A stretch of DNA of 64,000 bases from Hyphomicrobium sp. (lineage in GTDB: Bacteria > Pseudomonadota > Alphaproteobacteria > Rhizobiales > Hyphomicrobiaceae). The DNA lies in the NCBI GenBank assembly GCA_030148725.1, contig JASBSU010000037.1, forward strand, positions 1 to 64,000, read 5' to 3'. Under the pieces are notes generated by a model that was given only the letters and a program-made list of their open reading frames with translations, was not told the DNA's origin and made no database searches. Of the stretch, positions 17,881 through 27,347 are shown one piece after another. The position numbers and the translations under genes are program-made. How positions within the stretch are numbered: the stretch's first letter is position 1; each line of letters starts with the position of its first letter.

Positions 17881-18494
17881 CCACAGCCTATCCATTGGCG
17901 TGGCCGGCCGGCTGGCGTCGCACCGGCACGCGCAAGCGCGCGATGTTCGGCAAGACCGAGCGCTCTGGCAACGGGACGTCAAAGAAAACCCTGTCGATCG
18001 CCGAGGCGATGAAACGCGTGCGCGCCGAACTGCAGCGCCTCGGCGTCGACGCGGCCAACGACGTGATCGTCAGCACGAACCTGAAGCTCAATCTTTCCGG
18101 CATGCCGCGCGGCGATCAGGGTGAGCCAGCAGATCCCGGCGTCGCTGTTTATTGGGTGACCAAGGAAGGCGTCGATCGGGTCATGGCGCTCGATACCTAC
18201 ACGCGCGTCGCCGACAACATCGCAGCCGTGGCCGCGTCGCTCAACGCGATGCGCGCCATCGAGCGCCAGGGCGGCGCGCAGATCCTCGATCGCGCGTTCG
18301 CCGGCTTTGTCGCGCTGCCGGCGCCGCGCTCATGCTGGGACGTGCTCGGCATCAAGCCCGGCTCGCCGGCGACGGTGGTGCAGGCGGCCTATCGCGAAAG
18401 GCTCCGCGCCGCGCATCCGGACACGGGCGGCTCGGATGCTGCGATGTCGGAGCTCAACCGCGCGCGCGACGAAGCGATGGGGGCGGGCCGATGA
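17877..18494 (+). CDS. phage protein with C-terminal J-domain
   Basis: SCWDVLGIKPGSPATVVQAAYRERLRAAHPDTGGSDAAMSELNRARDEAMG contains the HPD motif. Confidence 0.8.
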   Translation: MTTAYPLAWPAGWRRTGTRKRAMFGKTERSGNGTSKKTLSIAEAMKRVRAELQRLGVDAANDVIVSTNLKLNLSGMPRGDQGEPADPGVAVYWVTKEGVDRVMALDTYTRVADNIAAVAASLNAMRAIERQGGAQILDRAFAGFVALPAPRSCWDVLGIKPGSPATVVQAAYRERLRAAHPDTGGSDAAMSELNRARDEAMGAGR

Positions 18495-18628
18495 CCACGG
18501 GCGAGATCGCGATCGGCGCCTTGATCATGGTCGCGATCGTTTTCGTGGTGACGGCGCTGCTGGTCAACCTGGCGCTGGCTGCGACGCACCTGATCGAAGA
18601 CTGGCGGAAGCAACGGAGGGCACGATGA
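18491..18628 (+). CDS. small membrane protein
   Basis: MTTGEIAIGALIMVAIVFVVTALLVNLALAATHLIEDWRKQRRAR (45 aa) with 4-bp overlaps. Confidence 0.5.
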   Translation: MTTGEIAIGALIMVAIVFVVTALLVNLALAATHLIEDWRKQRRAR

Positions 18629-18837
18629 AGTGGTGGCGGCACGACATCGTGCAGGAGATGTTCTGGAAGGTCGTGCTCGTCTTCACCTTCATTGTCTTCG
18701 GCGTGCTCCTTGGCGTGGTGCTGACCGAGGGCGGCTTTTTATTGGGCGTCTGGAGCGGGCTGTTCATCAACGCCGGCGTCGCGCTCGGCCGAGGACTGGA
18801 ACGCGACAAGATCGAAGCGGAAAGGGCAAAGGGATGA
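18625..18837 (+). CDS. small membrane protein
   Basis: MKWWRHDIVQEMFWKVVLVFTFIVFGVLLGVVLTEGGFLLGVWSGLFINAGVALGRGLERDK. Confidence 0.55.
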   Translation: MKWWRHDIVQEMFWKVVLVFTFIVFGVLLGVVLTEGGFLLGVWSGLFINAGVALGRGLERDKIEAERAKG

Positions 18838-19145
18838 AGTATCGCAAGAAGCCGGTCGTGATCGATGCCGTGCAATGGCATCGCCACGGTGATCATCCAG
18901 CAGTCGATCCTGCTGCGGGCAACGCCGATGGCTCGGCGTACGCTTACGCACAAGACAACGGTTTATCGATCGACGATCTCGGGTGGATAACCACGCTCGA
19001 GGGCGGCCACGTCGTCACGCCTGGCGACTGGATCATTCGCGGCATCGCCGGCGAGCTCTACCCATGCAAACCCGACATCTTCGAACGGACTTATGAGGCG
19101 GTCGACAACGACGTGCGCTTTGCGGCGGAGGATGCGCCGCAATGA
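18834..19145 (+). CDS. conserved phage protein (PGDW-type)
   Basis: MKYRKKPVVIDAVQWHRHG...GWITTLEGGHVVTPGDWIIRGIAGELYPCKPDIFERTYE. Confidence 0.75.
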   Translation: MKYRKKPVVIDAVQWHRHGDHPAVDPAAGNADGSAYAYAQDNGLSIDDLGWITTLEGGHVVTPGDWIIRGIAGELYPCKPDIFERTYEAVDNDVRFAAEDAPQ

Positions 19146-19291
19146 GAAAGCTCATCGCATGGCTCGGTGAGCCGAATACGATCATTGTGCCGCGCTGGCA
19201 GCGCTATGTGCTCGGCTTCGTCATGGTCAGCATCAACCTATACGCGCTGCTTTATACTCTCATGGCGCTGACCTGGCTGGTGATGCCATGA
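19142..19291 (+). CDS. small membrane protein
   Basis: MRKLIAWLGEPNTIIVPRWQRYVLGFVMVSINLYALLYTLMALTWLVMP; overlapping start/stop. Confidence 0.45.
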   Translation: MRKLIAWLGEPNTIIVPRWQRYVLGFVMVSINLYALLYTLMALTWLVMP

Positions 19292-19794
19292 GCACCCTCA
19301 CCCGCGTCGACGCCATCGTGGCCGCAAGCGTCGCGGCCGAGGCGGTCTATGAGTGCCTGCACCAGGGGCCGACGCTGACCGTCTGGTGGCGTGTACTGAC
19401 GCACTCGACGCTGAAGCTCGACGATCTCGCGGCGCTCGTGGAGGCCAATCCGAACGTCGACGCGCGCGAGCTCCTCGACAAGTTCAAGTGCATCGGCGGC
19501 GGCGCCACGATGGCGTGGGACGGTAATCCGCTCGAGGCAGCGCTGCTCGTCTTTCAAGCATCGCTGCTGACGATGCTCAACATGCGCCACATGGGGGCGG
19601 CGGAGCTGCCGTTGCCTCCGCATCGACAGCCGCCACAAGGGGCAGCGGAGACGCCAGACGCGGCAGACGAGCCGACGCCGGAGGCGGCGCCCGCAGATGC
19701 GAACGTGTCGCCGCGACCAGCGGCGTCCGCTTTCCGAACCTGCGCCACTGAGGTGGCGTCTCGCATGAGGCGCCATCGGGCGAGCGAAGAATGA
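19288..19794 (+). CDS. hypothetical phage protein
   Basis: 168 aa in the early operon. Confidence 0.55.
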   Translation: MSTLTRVDAIVAASVAAEAVYECLHQGPTLTVWWRVLTHSTLKLDDLAALVEANPNVDARELLDKFKCIGGGATMAWDGNPLEAALLVFQASLLTMLNMRHMGAAELPLPPHRQPPQGAAETPDAADEPTPEAAPADANVSPRPAASAFRTCATEVASRMRRHRASEE

Positions 19795-19991
19795 GCGACC
19801 GGCGGCACACCATCCCGCGCGATCCGGCGTCCGAATGCTTCGGCAAGGCCGGCTTTGCCAACGCGGCGATGGCGCAGCGCGTGCTGAGACGCATGCGATC
19901 GGGCAAGCGCAGCCGTGCCGCTTCAATCGCCTATCGCTGCCGCTTCTGCGGCCACTGGCACATCGGCACGAGCAACAAGCACAAACGTTAG
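19791..19991 (+). CDS. small zinc-finger-like phage protein
   Basis: YRCRFCGHWHIGTSNKHKR. Confidence 0.55.
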   Translation: MSDRRHTIPRDPASECFGKAGFANAAMAQRVLRRMRSGKRSRAASIAYRCRFCGHWHIGTSNKHKR

Positions 19992-20021
19992 CAGGGGCGC
20001 GCCGCATAGGCGCGCGAGGGG

Positions 20022-22010
20022 GTGAATGTGGTTGCGGGAAATGCGGCGCCGGCGCCGAACTTTGAGGCTGTCCGCGCACTCGTCGACGACGCTGAGCCGT
20101 TGCCGAGTGTGAGACGATTCCAAGGTGATCCGGAGCCGGGGCTGCCCCGCAACGGCATCAAGCCAGGACAATGGCATCCGGATGCGCTCGGGCTGCCGCC
20201 AGATTGCCCGGTGACAGCGCTTGGCGTGAACGGCGGGGCCAACTACTTCCTCGATCCGATCGGCCAGCTGGTGGTCTACGCGAAGCCCTATGGCCAGGCC
20301 GACACGCTCGATCTGTTCCGTGGACGGCATAACTACCTCTATTGGGCGTTTCCAAAATACTCGGCGTCGAAGGTCATCGATGGCGAAGACGGCGAGCAGA
20401 TGTTCGCTGTCGAGGGGTGGCGCAACGAGAAGGTGCGCGAGTGCCTGATCGCGGCGTGCACCGCCAAAGGGCCGTGGTCGCCCACCGATAAGCTGCGCGG
20501 TCGCGGCGCGTGGCTCGATGCCCATGGCGGCATCGTCCTGCACTGCGGACCCGACCTGATGGTCGATGGTCGCCGCACGCCGCCGGGCGAGTTCGACGGC
20601 AAGGTGTACCCGACCAGGCCGCCGTTGCCACGCCCCTGGCCCCGACCCATCGCAGCGACTGAAAATCCCGCAAAGTTGCTGATGCCGCTGTTGCGGACGT
20701 GGAGCTTCGCTCGTCCCGACGTCGACGCGCACCTGCTGCTGGGCTGGATCGGCGCGGCGTTCCTCGGCGCGGCGCTGCCGTGGCGACCGATCGTCTACGT
20801 CATTGGCGACGCCGGCACCGGCAAGTCGACGCTGCAGGAGTTCATCAAGGGCCTACTCGGCGAGTGGCTGATCCAGACCGTCGAGACGACGGCGGCCGGC
20901 ATCTATCAGCACGTAGGCCACGACTGCGTGCCGATCGCCGTCGACGAGTTCGAAGGCAAGGCCGACAACAAGGCGGCCGGCAAAGTGCTCGAGCTGGCGC
21001 GCCAGGCGTGCTCTGGCGGCCTGATGTTGCGGGGTGGCGATCGCCACACGGGCGTGCAGTTCGAGGCGCGCTCGACGTTCCTCTTCTCATCCATCAACAC
21101 GCCGCCGCTGAAGCCGCAGGATTTGTCGCGCATGGCCGTGCTGAGGCTGCACAAGCTGAAAGCCGGCGCACCGCCTCCGGAGCTCGATAAGCAGGTGCTG
21201 GGCAACATCGGGCGCATGATCCTCAAGCGCATGCTCGATCAGTGGCCGCGCTATCTCTACACGTACAAACAGTTCCGCGCCGAGCTACAGCGCGGCGGCT
21301 ACGATGCGCGCGGTCAGGACACCTTCGGCACGCTGCTCGCCTGCGCCGATCTCATCGAGCATGACGAGTGGCACGATGATCGGCTGAAAACGGCCGTCGA
21401 CGGCGATATGAAGCCGTGGTCGGAGGTCATGGCCGCGAACCTGATGGCCGAGTTCGAGGACCGCATCGAGAACTGGCGCAACTGCCTCAACCACATGCTG
21501 TCGGTTAATGTGGATGCGTGGCGCGGAGGCACCAAGTCGAACGTCGGCCAGGTGCTCGAAGACTGGTGCAAAGAGGTTGGCTATCTCGACCCCGACCCCG
21601 ACGAGACGAACGGCAATTACGCCAGTGAATACAATAATGACGTCAAGAAAGTTCGCTCTGTACTTGCACCCGCCGGCCTCGGCCTCGAGCGACGACGCGG
21701 CAAAGACGACTGGCTGATTGTCCCCAACCAAAATCCGATGACGCGCAAGCTGTTCGCTGACACGCCGTGGGGCGGCGAGATCGGCGCCGGCGTGTGGGCT
21801 GGCGCCCTCCGTCAGGGGCCGCAGGGCGGCGTGTGGGAGCCGGGGCAATGTACCGTTGCGGGCGTCAAGTCGCGCTGCACGCTGATCTCGCTGCGCGCCC
21901 TCTACGGCCCCGGCGGCATCATGCGTCCCGATGCGCCCCCAGCCCCGCCCGCACCCGTCTCGCCTGCGGGTTTCCAGCGCTCCCCCGACCCTAACATGGC
22001 TGAAAAGTGA
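20022..22010 (+). CDS. phage primase/helicase (D5/SF3-type ATPase)
   Basis: IVYVIGDAGTGKSTLQEFIKGLLG (Walker A), VPIAVDEFEGKADN (Walker B), STFLFSSINTPPLKPQDLSRMAVLRLHKL. Confidence 0.85.
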   Translation: MNVVAGNAAPAPNFEAVRALVDDAEPLPSVRRFQGDPEPGLPRNGIKPGQWHPDALGLPPDCPVTALGVNGGANYFLDPIGQLVVYAKPYGQADTLDLFRGRHNYLYWAFPKYSASKVIDGEDGEQMFAVEGWRNEKVRECLIAACTAKGPWSPTDKLRGRGAWLDAHGGIVLHCGPDLMVDGRRTPPGEFDGKVYPTRPPLPRPWPRPIAATENPAKLLMPLLRTWSFARPDVDAHLLLGWIGAAFLGAALPWRPIVYVIGDAGTGKSTLQEFIKGLLGEWLIQTVETTAAGIYQHVGHDCVPIAVDEFEGKADNKAAGKVLELARQACSGGLMLRGGDRHTGVQFEARSTFLFSSINTPPLKPQDLSRMAVLRLHKLKAGAPPPELDKQVLGNIGRMILKRMLDQWPRYLYTYKQFRAELQRGGYDARGQDTFGTLLACADLIEHDEWHDDRLKTAVDGDMKPWSEVMAANLMAEFEDRIENWRNCLNHMLSVNVDAWRGGTKSNVGQVLEDWCKEVGYLDPDPDETNGNYASEYNNDVKKVRSVLAPAGLGLERRRGKDDWLIVPNQNPMTRKLFADTPWGGEIGAGVWAGALRQGPQGGVWEPGQCTVAGVKSRCTLISLRALYGPGGIMRPDAPPAPPAPVSPAGFQRSPDPNMAEK

Positions 22011-22026
22011 CGCGGCAGTTTTTGGG

Positions 22027-22358
22027 CGGAACGGGTTGGGGGAAGCGTTCCGAGTTGCGTTCCGCTCCCAAGCGTCTGACTTAACGAGGGATTTCATCAT
22101 TTCGGAACGGCGGAACATCGGAACGTGGGTTGCGCATACGCGCGCGGGCGCGCGCGCGGATAAGAACCGCGCGCGTGTGTGCGCACGGCAATCCTGTTGT
22201 TCCGTCGTTCCACCGTTCCAAAGAGTGATATTTGTTAGTTCCGCCAATGGCTTACGCGCGGAACGGCGGCGGAACGGCGGAACGGTGACCGTTCCGCGGC
22301 GAGTAAAATACTGGGGTGATACGCGATGACCGCCGGAACGGGGAACGGTCTTGGAACG
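22027..22358. repeat. dense GGAACG/CGTTCC array
   Basis: Copies include 22027-22033, 22046-22052, 22058-22064, 22103-22109, 22119-22125, 22206-22212, 22214-22220, 22259-22265, 22270-22276, 22278-22284, 22290-22296, 22334-22340, 22341-22347 and 22352-22358. Confidence 0.9.
22152..22174. other. GC hairpin inside the GGAACG array
   Basis: GCGCGCGG-ATAAGAA-CCGCGCGC, flanked by alternating CG/TG tracts. Confidence 0.75.
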
Positions 22359-23018
22359 GCCGTGGAATTGCTCGGCGGCTTCGGCGATCTCGGCCTGGGC
22401 GGCGAGGGCGACCAGCCGGAGCTCTTCGCCGACGCGGACGACGCGCCGGGGCCGCTCGATCCGCCGGCGCCGCCGGCCAAGCGGCCGGCGCATCGGCCGA
22501 AGAACTCGCGCAATCGGTCGACCGAGGAGTGGAAGAGCTTCATCCTGAGCCAGCGGCGATCGCCGCTGCTCGTCTGCGCCGACACGTGGTCACGGTCGCC
22601 GGAGGATCTGGCGCGGGCGCTGTTCCTGACGCGCGTCGTCGACGAGCTCGCGCCCGGCCAGGTGGCGATCAAAAAGCTGTACTACGCCGGCGACCGCGCG
22701 AACGAGGTCAAGGGCTTCCTCGTGTGGGATCTCGACCGCGCTTTTCAGATGCAGCAGGCGGCCGTGTCGACGGCGCTGCCGTACCTGCACCAGAAGCAGC
22801 CGCTGGCGATCGAGACGAAGTCGGAGACGCGCGGCCTGGTCATCCTCGGCAGCCTCGACGTCGCCGGGCCGGAGGGCGGCGACGACCTGGCGCTGCCGCT
22901 GGCGCAGGTGCCCGAGCGCATCGAGCAAAATCAACAGGTTACGGACATCGAGCCGGAGAAGTCTCACGAGCCGCAGTCTCACGACGAGCGCAACCCATTG
23001 GAGTTCCGTGATGAATAG
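22326..23018 (+). CDS. putative terminase small subunit / DNA-packaging protein
   Basis: 230 aa immediately upstream of the terminase large subunit; assignment is positional. Confidence 0.5.
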   Translation: MTAGTGNGLGTAVELLGGFGDLGLGGEGDQPELFADADDAPGPLDPPAPPAKRPAHRPKNSRNRSTEEWKSFILSQRRSPLLVCADTWSRSPEDLARALFLTRVVDELAPGQVAIKKLYYAGDRANEVKGFLVWDLDRAFQMQQAAVSTALPYLHQKQPLAIETKSETRGLVILGSLDVAGPEGGDDLALPLAQVPERIEQNQQVTDIEPEKSHEPQSHDERNPLEFRDE

Positions 23019-23273
23019 CGCTGCGCAACCTGATCTGAAATCAGTGGGTCGACGGTCGACCGCTGCGCGCCAGGCGCCAGGCGCCTCGATCCGCCCGCGG
23101 GGGGGTGCCCATCGCGCGGGCGCGCGCGGCCGGGGGGGTGCCCCCGAAACGCGCGCCTCTCAGTGGTTGCGCCCATGCCCCCCCACCGTTTTCCGGCGAG
23201 TTGGCACTACCCCTAGGGGAATTTTCGGACGGCGAAACTTGGAAGGGCGGGCTGGGGTCGGGGGGTGCGTTGC

Positions 23274-23465
23274 ATGACCTTCGAACTGCGAAAGCCGAAA
23301 CGCGACTACCGCCGCTTTCTTACCTCTGCGGAGGCTCGTGAGCTAGAGCAAATCGACCTCGAAATCACAGTTGTCGACGCGCGGCGCCGCGAGCTCACGC
23401 GCAAGCGCACCCTCGTCGTCAATCGCGCCGCGTTCCGCGCGCGCTACCACGCGGAGGCGCAATGA
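23274..23465 (+). CDS. hypothetical phage protein
   Basis: MTFELRKPKRDYRRFLTSAEARELEQIDLEITVVDARRRELTRKR... Confidence 0.55.
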   Translation: MTFELRKPKRDYRRFLTSAEARELEQIDLEITVVDARRRELTRKRTLVVNRAAFRARYHAEAQ

Positions 23466-25099
23466 CCCGCGAGCTGCCGCCAGGGCTGCGCGTCTACAAG
23501 CCGGCCGGCCCGGTCGCGGCGGCGTTCCTCCGCGATCGCGAGCATCGGGTGCGCGCCATCCTCGGCCCGGTGGGCGGCGGCAAGTCGTCCACGTGCGTGT
23601 TCGACCTGATCCGCAACGCCTGCGAGATGCCCGAGTGCATCGGCTCGGCGCCGGGCGTCGACGGCATCATCAAGTTCAAGGTTGCGGTGATCGGCCAGAC
23701 CTACGGCCAGATGGAACGCAACCTGTTCCCGACGTGGAAGCGCTGGCTGCCGGCGGACGGTGACGACTGGACCGAGGCAGAGTTCACCGGCGGCGGCGGC
23801 CGCATGGCCGTGCACAAAATCGAGTGGGACATCCAGCGCGGCAACCGGCGCATCCGCGTGTTCTTCGAGGCGGTATTCGCAGCGCTCGGCGAGCACGTCG
23901 TCGAGGAGTTCATGCGCGGCTTCGAGCCGACGTGCTTTTGGTTTTACGAAGTCGATCTGCTGCCGGAGAACTGCATATCGCAAGGCTTCCTCCGCCTCGG
24001 CCGCTATCCCGCCGTCGCTGATCTGAAGCCCAACACGCCGCTGCGCAGTCATCCCGGCTACACGCTGGCGAAGCTGCCGCCGGGCGTTGCCTACAAGGAT
24101 CTGCCTTGGGACGCGCTCTATCGCAGCTTCATCATCTGCGACCTCAACGCGCCCGACGTCGACAGCTGGTTTTACAAAACGTTCGAGGAGGACTGCCCGG
24201 CAAACTTCAAGCTCTACAAGCAGCCAGGCGCGCGCTCGCCCAACGCGGAGAACACGCAAAACCTGAGCCCCGGCTATTACGAAAGCCAGATCGCGTCGAT
24301 CAAGGACAAAGATCTGGTGAAGCGCATGATCGACGCGCAATACGCGCCGTCGCGCGATGGCGAGCCGGTGTTCCCCGAGTACGACGACGATCTATTTTAC
24401 GCGAAGGAAGATCTGAAGGCGGTGCCCGGCATTCCGCTTGGAGCGGGCATTGACGCCGGCCTCGGCAATCCGGCAGCGGTGATCGGCCAGCAGATGCCGA
24501 ACGGGCAGTTCCGCGCCCTCGGCGAGGTTGTGCCCGGGCGCATGAGCTGCCGCCGCTTCGCCGCCGAGATCAAGCGCGAGGTGGCCGAGATCGCCAAGAT
24601 TTCCGGCCTTCCTTCGTTGAGGATTGAGGAAGCGTGGGGAGATCCGGCTGGCTTCAACGGTGCCGACAAGGAGGACGGCCAGCTCGCTTGGATGGAACAG
24701 CTCGCCTCAGAGCTCGAATGTCCTATCGAGCCGGCAGGCGATGCCGACAACAGCCTGCTGTTGCGGCTTGACGCGGTGCGCGATGAGCTCGTCGTCGAGG
24801 CCGGAATTCCGAAGACGATGATCTCGCGCCGTTGCAAGAAGCTGCGCAAGGGCTACGCCTCGCATTATTGCTACAAAAAGGACAAGGCGACTGGCCGGCC
24901 GGGTGCCGAGGCCAAGCCGCACAAGGGCGAATATTCGCACATCGCCGACGCTGACCAGTATTGGAAGCTCGGCAAGAAAGGCCGTTACGGCACGATCGCC
25001 CGCGAGCGTGTCGGCGCCGACGGCCGGCGCCACTCGTCGACTGCCGGCGACCGCAATCGCACCGTCGTCGTCAAGTCCAACACCCTTTCGAGCTCCTGA
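23462..25099 (+). CDS. terminase large subunit
   Basis: VRAILGPVGGGKSSTCVFDLIRNA (Walker A), TCFWFYEVDLLPE (Walker-B-like), GIDAGLGNPAAVIGQQ...RIEEAWGDPAGFNGADKED (nuclease-like region). Confidence 0.88.
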   Translation: MTRELPPGLRVYKPAGPVAAAFLRDREHRVRAILGPVGGGKSSTCVFDLIRNACEMPECIGSAPGVDGIIKFKVAVIGQTYGQMERNLFPTWKRWLPADGDDWTEAEFTGGGGRMAVHKIEWDIQRGNRRIRVFFEAVFAALGEHVVEEFMRGFEPTCFWFYEVDLLPENCISQGFLRLGRYPAVADLKPNTPLRSHPGYTLAKLPPGVAYKDLPWDALYRSFIICDLNAPDVDSWFYKTFEEDCPANFKLYKQPGARSPNAENTQNLSPGYYESQIASIKDKDLVKRMIDAQYAPSRDGEPVFPEYDDDLFYAKEDLKAVPGIPLGAGIDAGLGNPAAVIGQQMPNGQFRALGEVVPGRMSCRRFAAEIKREVAEIAKISGLPSLRIEEAWGDPAGFNGADKEDGQLAWMEQLASELECPIEPAGDADNSLLLRLDAVRDELVVEAGIPKTMISRRCKKLRKGYASHYCYKKDKATGRPGAEAKPHKGEYSHIADADQYWKLGKKGRYGTIARERVGADGRRHSSTAGDRNRTVVVKSNTLSSS

Positions 25100-25563
25100 T
25101 GATCGTCGAGCGCGCCACTGTCGCGGACGTCATGGCGTGGGCTACCGCCTGCGGGTTTCCACTGCCGCGGCTGCATTACAAATCGATCGTCGCGCAAGTC
25201 GTGGTCTCGGAGGCCTACGTCATGCGCGATGTCGAAGGGGGCGCGCCGCTGGTCATCGTCGGATGCACCCAATTCGATCCGAGCCTGCCGGGCGAGATTT
25301 TCTTTGTCGCGCCCGTCGGCGGCCTCGGTCGCAAGCTCGCTCCCGTGTGCGCAATCGCACGCCGGCAGCTCGCGATTGCGGCGGCCACGAGGCCTGCCGG
25401 CCTCGTCTGTTGGGTGCGTGCGGACAATCCGCAGGGGCAACGTCTGGCGCGCGCGCTCGGCTTTCACCTCACGGATGTCGGGACGGAATGGCGGATGTGG
25501 AGGTTCGCTGATGGGTCAGGCGGTCAAGTCGGTCAAGAACCTCTTCGGGGGCGGCAGCAGTAG
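25099..25563 (+). CDS. GNAT-like small protein between terminase and portal
   Basis: GEIFFVAPVGGLGRKLAPVCAIARRQLA...DNPQGQRLARALGFHLTDVGTEWRMWRF. Confidence 0.55.
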   Translation: MIVERATVADVMAWATACGFPLPRLHYKSIVAQVVVSEAYVMRDVEGGAPLVIVGCTQFDPSLPGEIFFVAPVGGLGRKLAPVCAIARRQLAIAAATRPAGLVCWVRADNPQGQRLARALGFHLTDVGTEWRMWRFADGSGGQVGQEPLRGRQQ

Positions 25564-25732
25564 CAATCCGGCGCTCGAGGCGCAGACGGCTGCGATCCAG
25601 CGCCAGGACGCCACGCTGCGCCGCCGCGAGGCGGATGCAGATGCGGCCGAAGCCGGCCAGCGCCGCAACCGCAGCAGCAACCGTGGACTGCTCGCCTTCA
25701 TCGACGACGAACTGAAGAAATCGCTCGGGTAG
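25511..25732 (+). CDS. hypothetical phage protein
   Basis: MGQAVKSVKNLFGGGSSSNPALEAQTAAIQRQDATLRRREADADAAEAG... Confidence 0.6.
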   Translation: MGQAVKSVKNLFGGGSSSNPALEAQTAAIQRQDATLRRREADADAAEAGQRRNRSSNRGLLAFIDDELKKSLG

Positions 25733-25736
25733 AACG

Positions 25737-27347
25737 TTGGAACGTGCCGTCAAAGATATGCGCGCCGACTGCGCCGAGGCGTTCCTCAAGGTGCAGCCGT
25801 ATCATCGCGAGCTGCAGCAGATCTACCGCTACATGATGCCGTGGCGGCAGTCGACGATCGAGCGCGCGCCGAACGCCGGCGGACAATCCGAAGGCGCGTC
25901 GATCGCAGACCACATCTTCGATGCGACGGGCATTTCGGCCGCGGCGAATTTCGCCGGCACGATCCAAGAGGATTGGATGCCGGCGAACCGCGAGTTCTTC
26001 AAGCTCGAGGCGGGGCCGTTCCTCCCCAAAGAGGACGCCCGCGGCGAAATCAACAAGGCGTTGGATCTCGTCACCAAGCGCATCCATGCCGTCTCCGCGC
26101 GCCCGCAGCTGACGGCGCTCGAATGTTTTTACGATCTCTTCGGCGGCACGTGCGCCATGAACCTGTCGAAGGGCAACAACCGCACCGTCGTCAACGCCGC
26201 CGCGGCGCCGATTGTCGAGATCGCGATCGAGGATGGCCCATGGGGCGAGACGTGGGACATCTACTGGAAGCGCGCTTACAAGTTCCGCGATCTGCCGGCG
26301 TTGTGGCCGCAGGGTAAGTTCTCCGATGCCATCAAACGCGGCATCGATAAGACGCCGCGCGAAACGCTGCAGGTTACGCAGTATACGCACTATGATCCGC
26401 GATCTGACATCTGGATGTTCGATGTCTGGACGGATCGCGACGAAGATCTCGACAAAGCGATCTGGACCGAGACGTTCAACGTCACGCCCTGGATGATCGC
26501 GCGCATGTTCAAGATGCCGGGCGAGCGCATGGGGCGCGGCCTGGGGCACCTGGCGCTGCCGTTCGTCAAGACCGCGAACCGCGGGCGCGAGCTCGTCCTC
26601 AAGGCTGCGGTGTTCGCCATTCTCGGCATCTGGCTGCGCCGCAACGACAGCGTCTTCAATCCCGACACGGCCGTGTTCGATCCCGGCGCCATGTGGGCGG
26701 TGTCGCAGACCGGCGGCCAATTCGCATCGTTGTCGCGCCTGCCGGTGCCGTCGGCCGAGTTCAACGTTTCGCACATCATCCAGAACGAGGAGCGCGAGCA
26801 GATCCGCCGCGTGCTGCTCGACGACGAGCTCCCCGACGAGAACGATGCCGTGCGCTCGGCAACCGAAGTCGCCGGCCGGTTGCGCCGTTATGCGCGCCGG
26901 CGCGGCGGCACGGGCGCTCGTCTCGGGCAAGAGTTCATCATGCCGTACGCGCAGCGCATGTGCGACATCCTCGGGCAGTTCGGCCATGTGCCGAAGGGCA
27001 TCGTGATCGACCAGATCATCACGCGCTGCCTGGTCACGGCACCGGCCGCAGCCGCGCAACGCGCCGACAAGGTCGAAAGCTGGGTGAACTATACGCAGAT
27101 CCTCGCCATGCTGTTCGGGCCGCAGATCGCGATGCTGCTGACCAAGGTCGACGCGATCCCCGAGATGGGCCGCAACCTCGGCATTCCCGAGGCGCATCTG
27201 CCCGGGAAGGATGAGCTCGACCAGATGCGCACGGTTCTTTCCGAGGCGGCTCAGCAGATGCTGATGGCGTCGAAAAACGGTGCCGGCGCGGGCGGCCAGC
27301 AGCCGCCATCGCAAGCGCAGCAGTTCGTCAACGGAGCTGCAGCATGA
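25737..27347 (+). CDS. podoviral portal (head-to-tail connector) protein
   Basis: TTG start; YHRELQQIYRYMMPWRQ...AANFAGTIQEDWMPANREFFKLEAG...LGQEFIMPYAQRMCDILGQFGHVP typical of T7/BPP-1-type portals. Confidence 0.88.
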   Translation: MERAVKDMRADCAEAFLKVQPYHRELQQIYRYMMPWRQSTIERAPNAGGQSEGASIADHIFDATGISAAANFAGTIQEDWMPANREFFKLEAGPFLPKEDARGEINKALDLVTKRIHAVSARPQLTALECFYDLFGGTCAMNLSKGNNRTVVNAAAAPIVEIAIEDGPWGETWDIYWKRAYKFRDLPALWPQGKFSDAIKRGIDKTPRETLQVTQYTHYDPRSDIWMFDVWTDRDEDLDKAIWTETFNVTPWMIARMFKMPGERMGRGLGHLALPFVKTANRGRELVLKAAVFAILGIWLRRNDSVFNPDTAVFDPGAMWAVSQTGGQFASLSRLPVPSAEFNVSHIIQNEEREQIRRVLLDDELPDENDAVRSATEVAGRLRRYARRRGGTGARLGQEFIMPYAQRMCDILGQFGHVPKGIVIDQIITRCLVTAPAAAAQRADKVESWVNYTQILAMLFGPQIAMLLTKVDAIPEMGRNLGIPEAHLPGKDELDQMRTVLSEAAQQMLMASKNGAGAGGQQPPSQAQQFVNGAAA

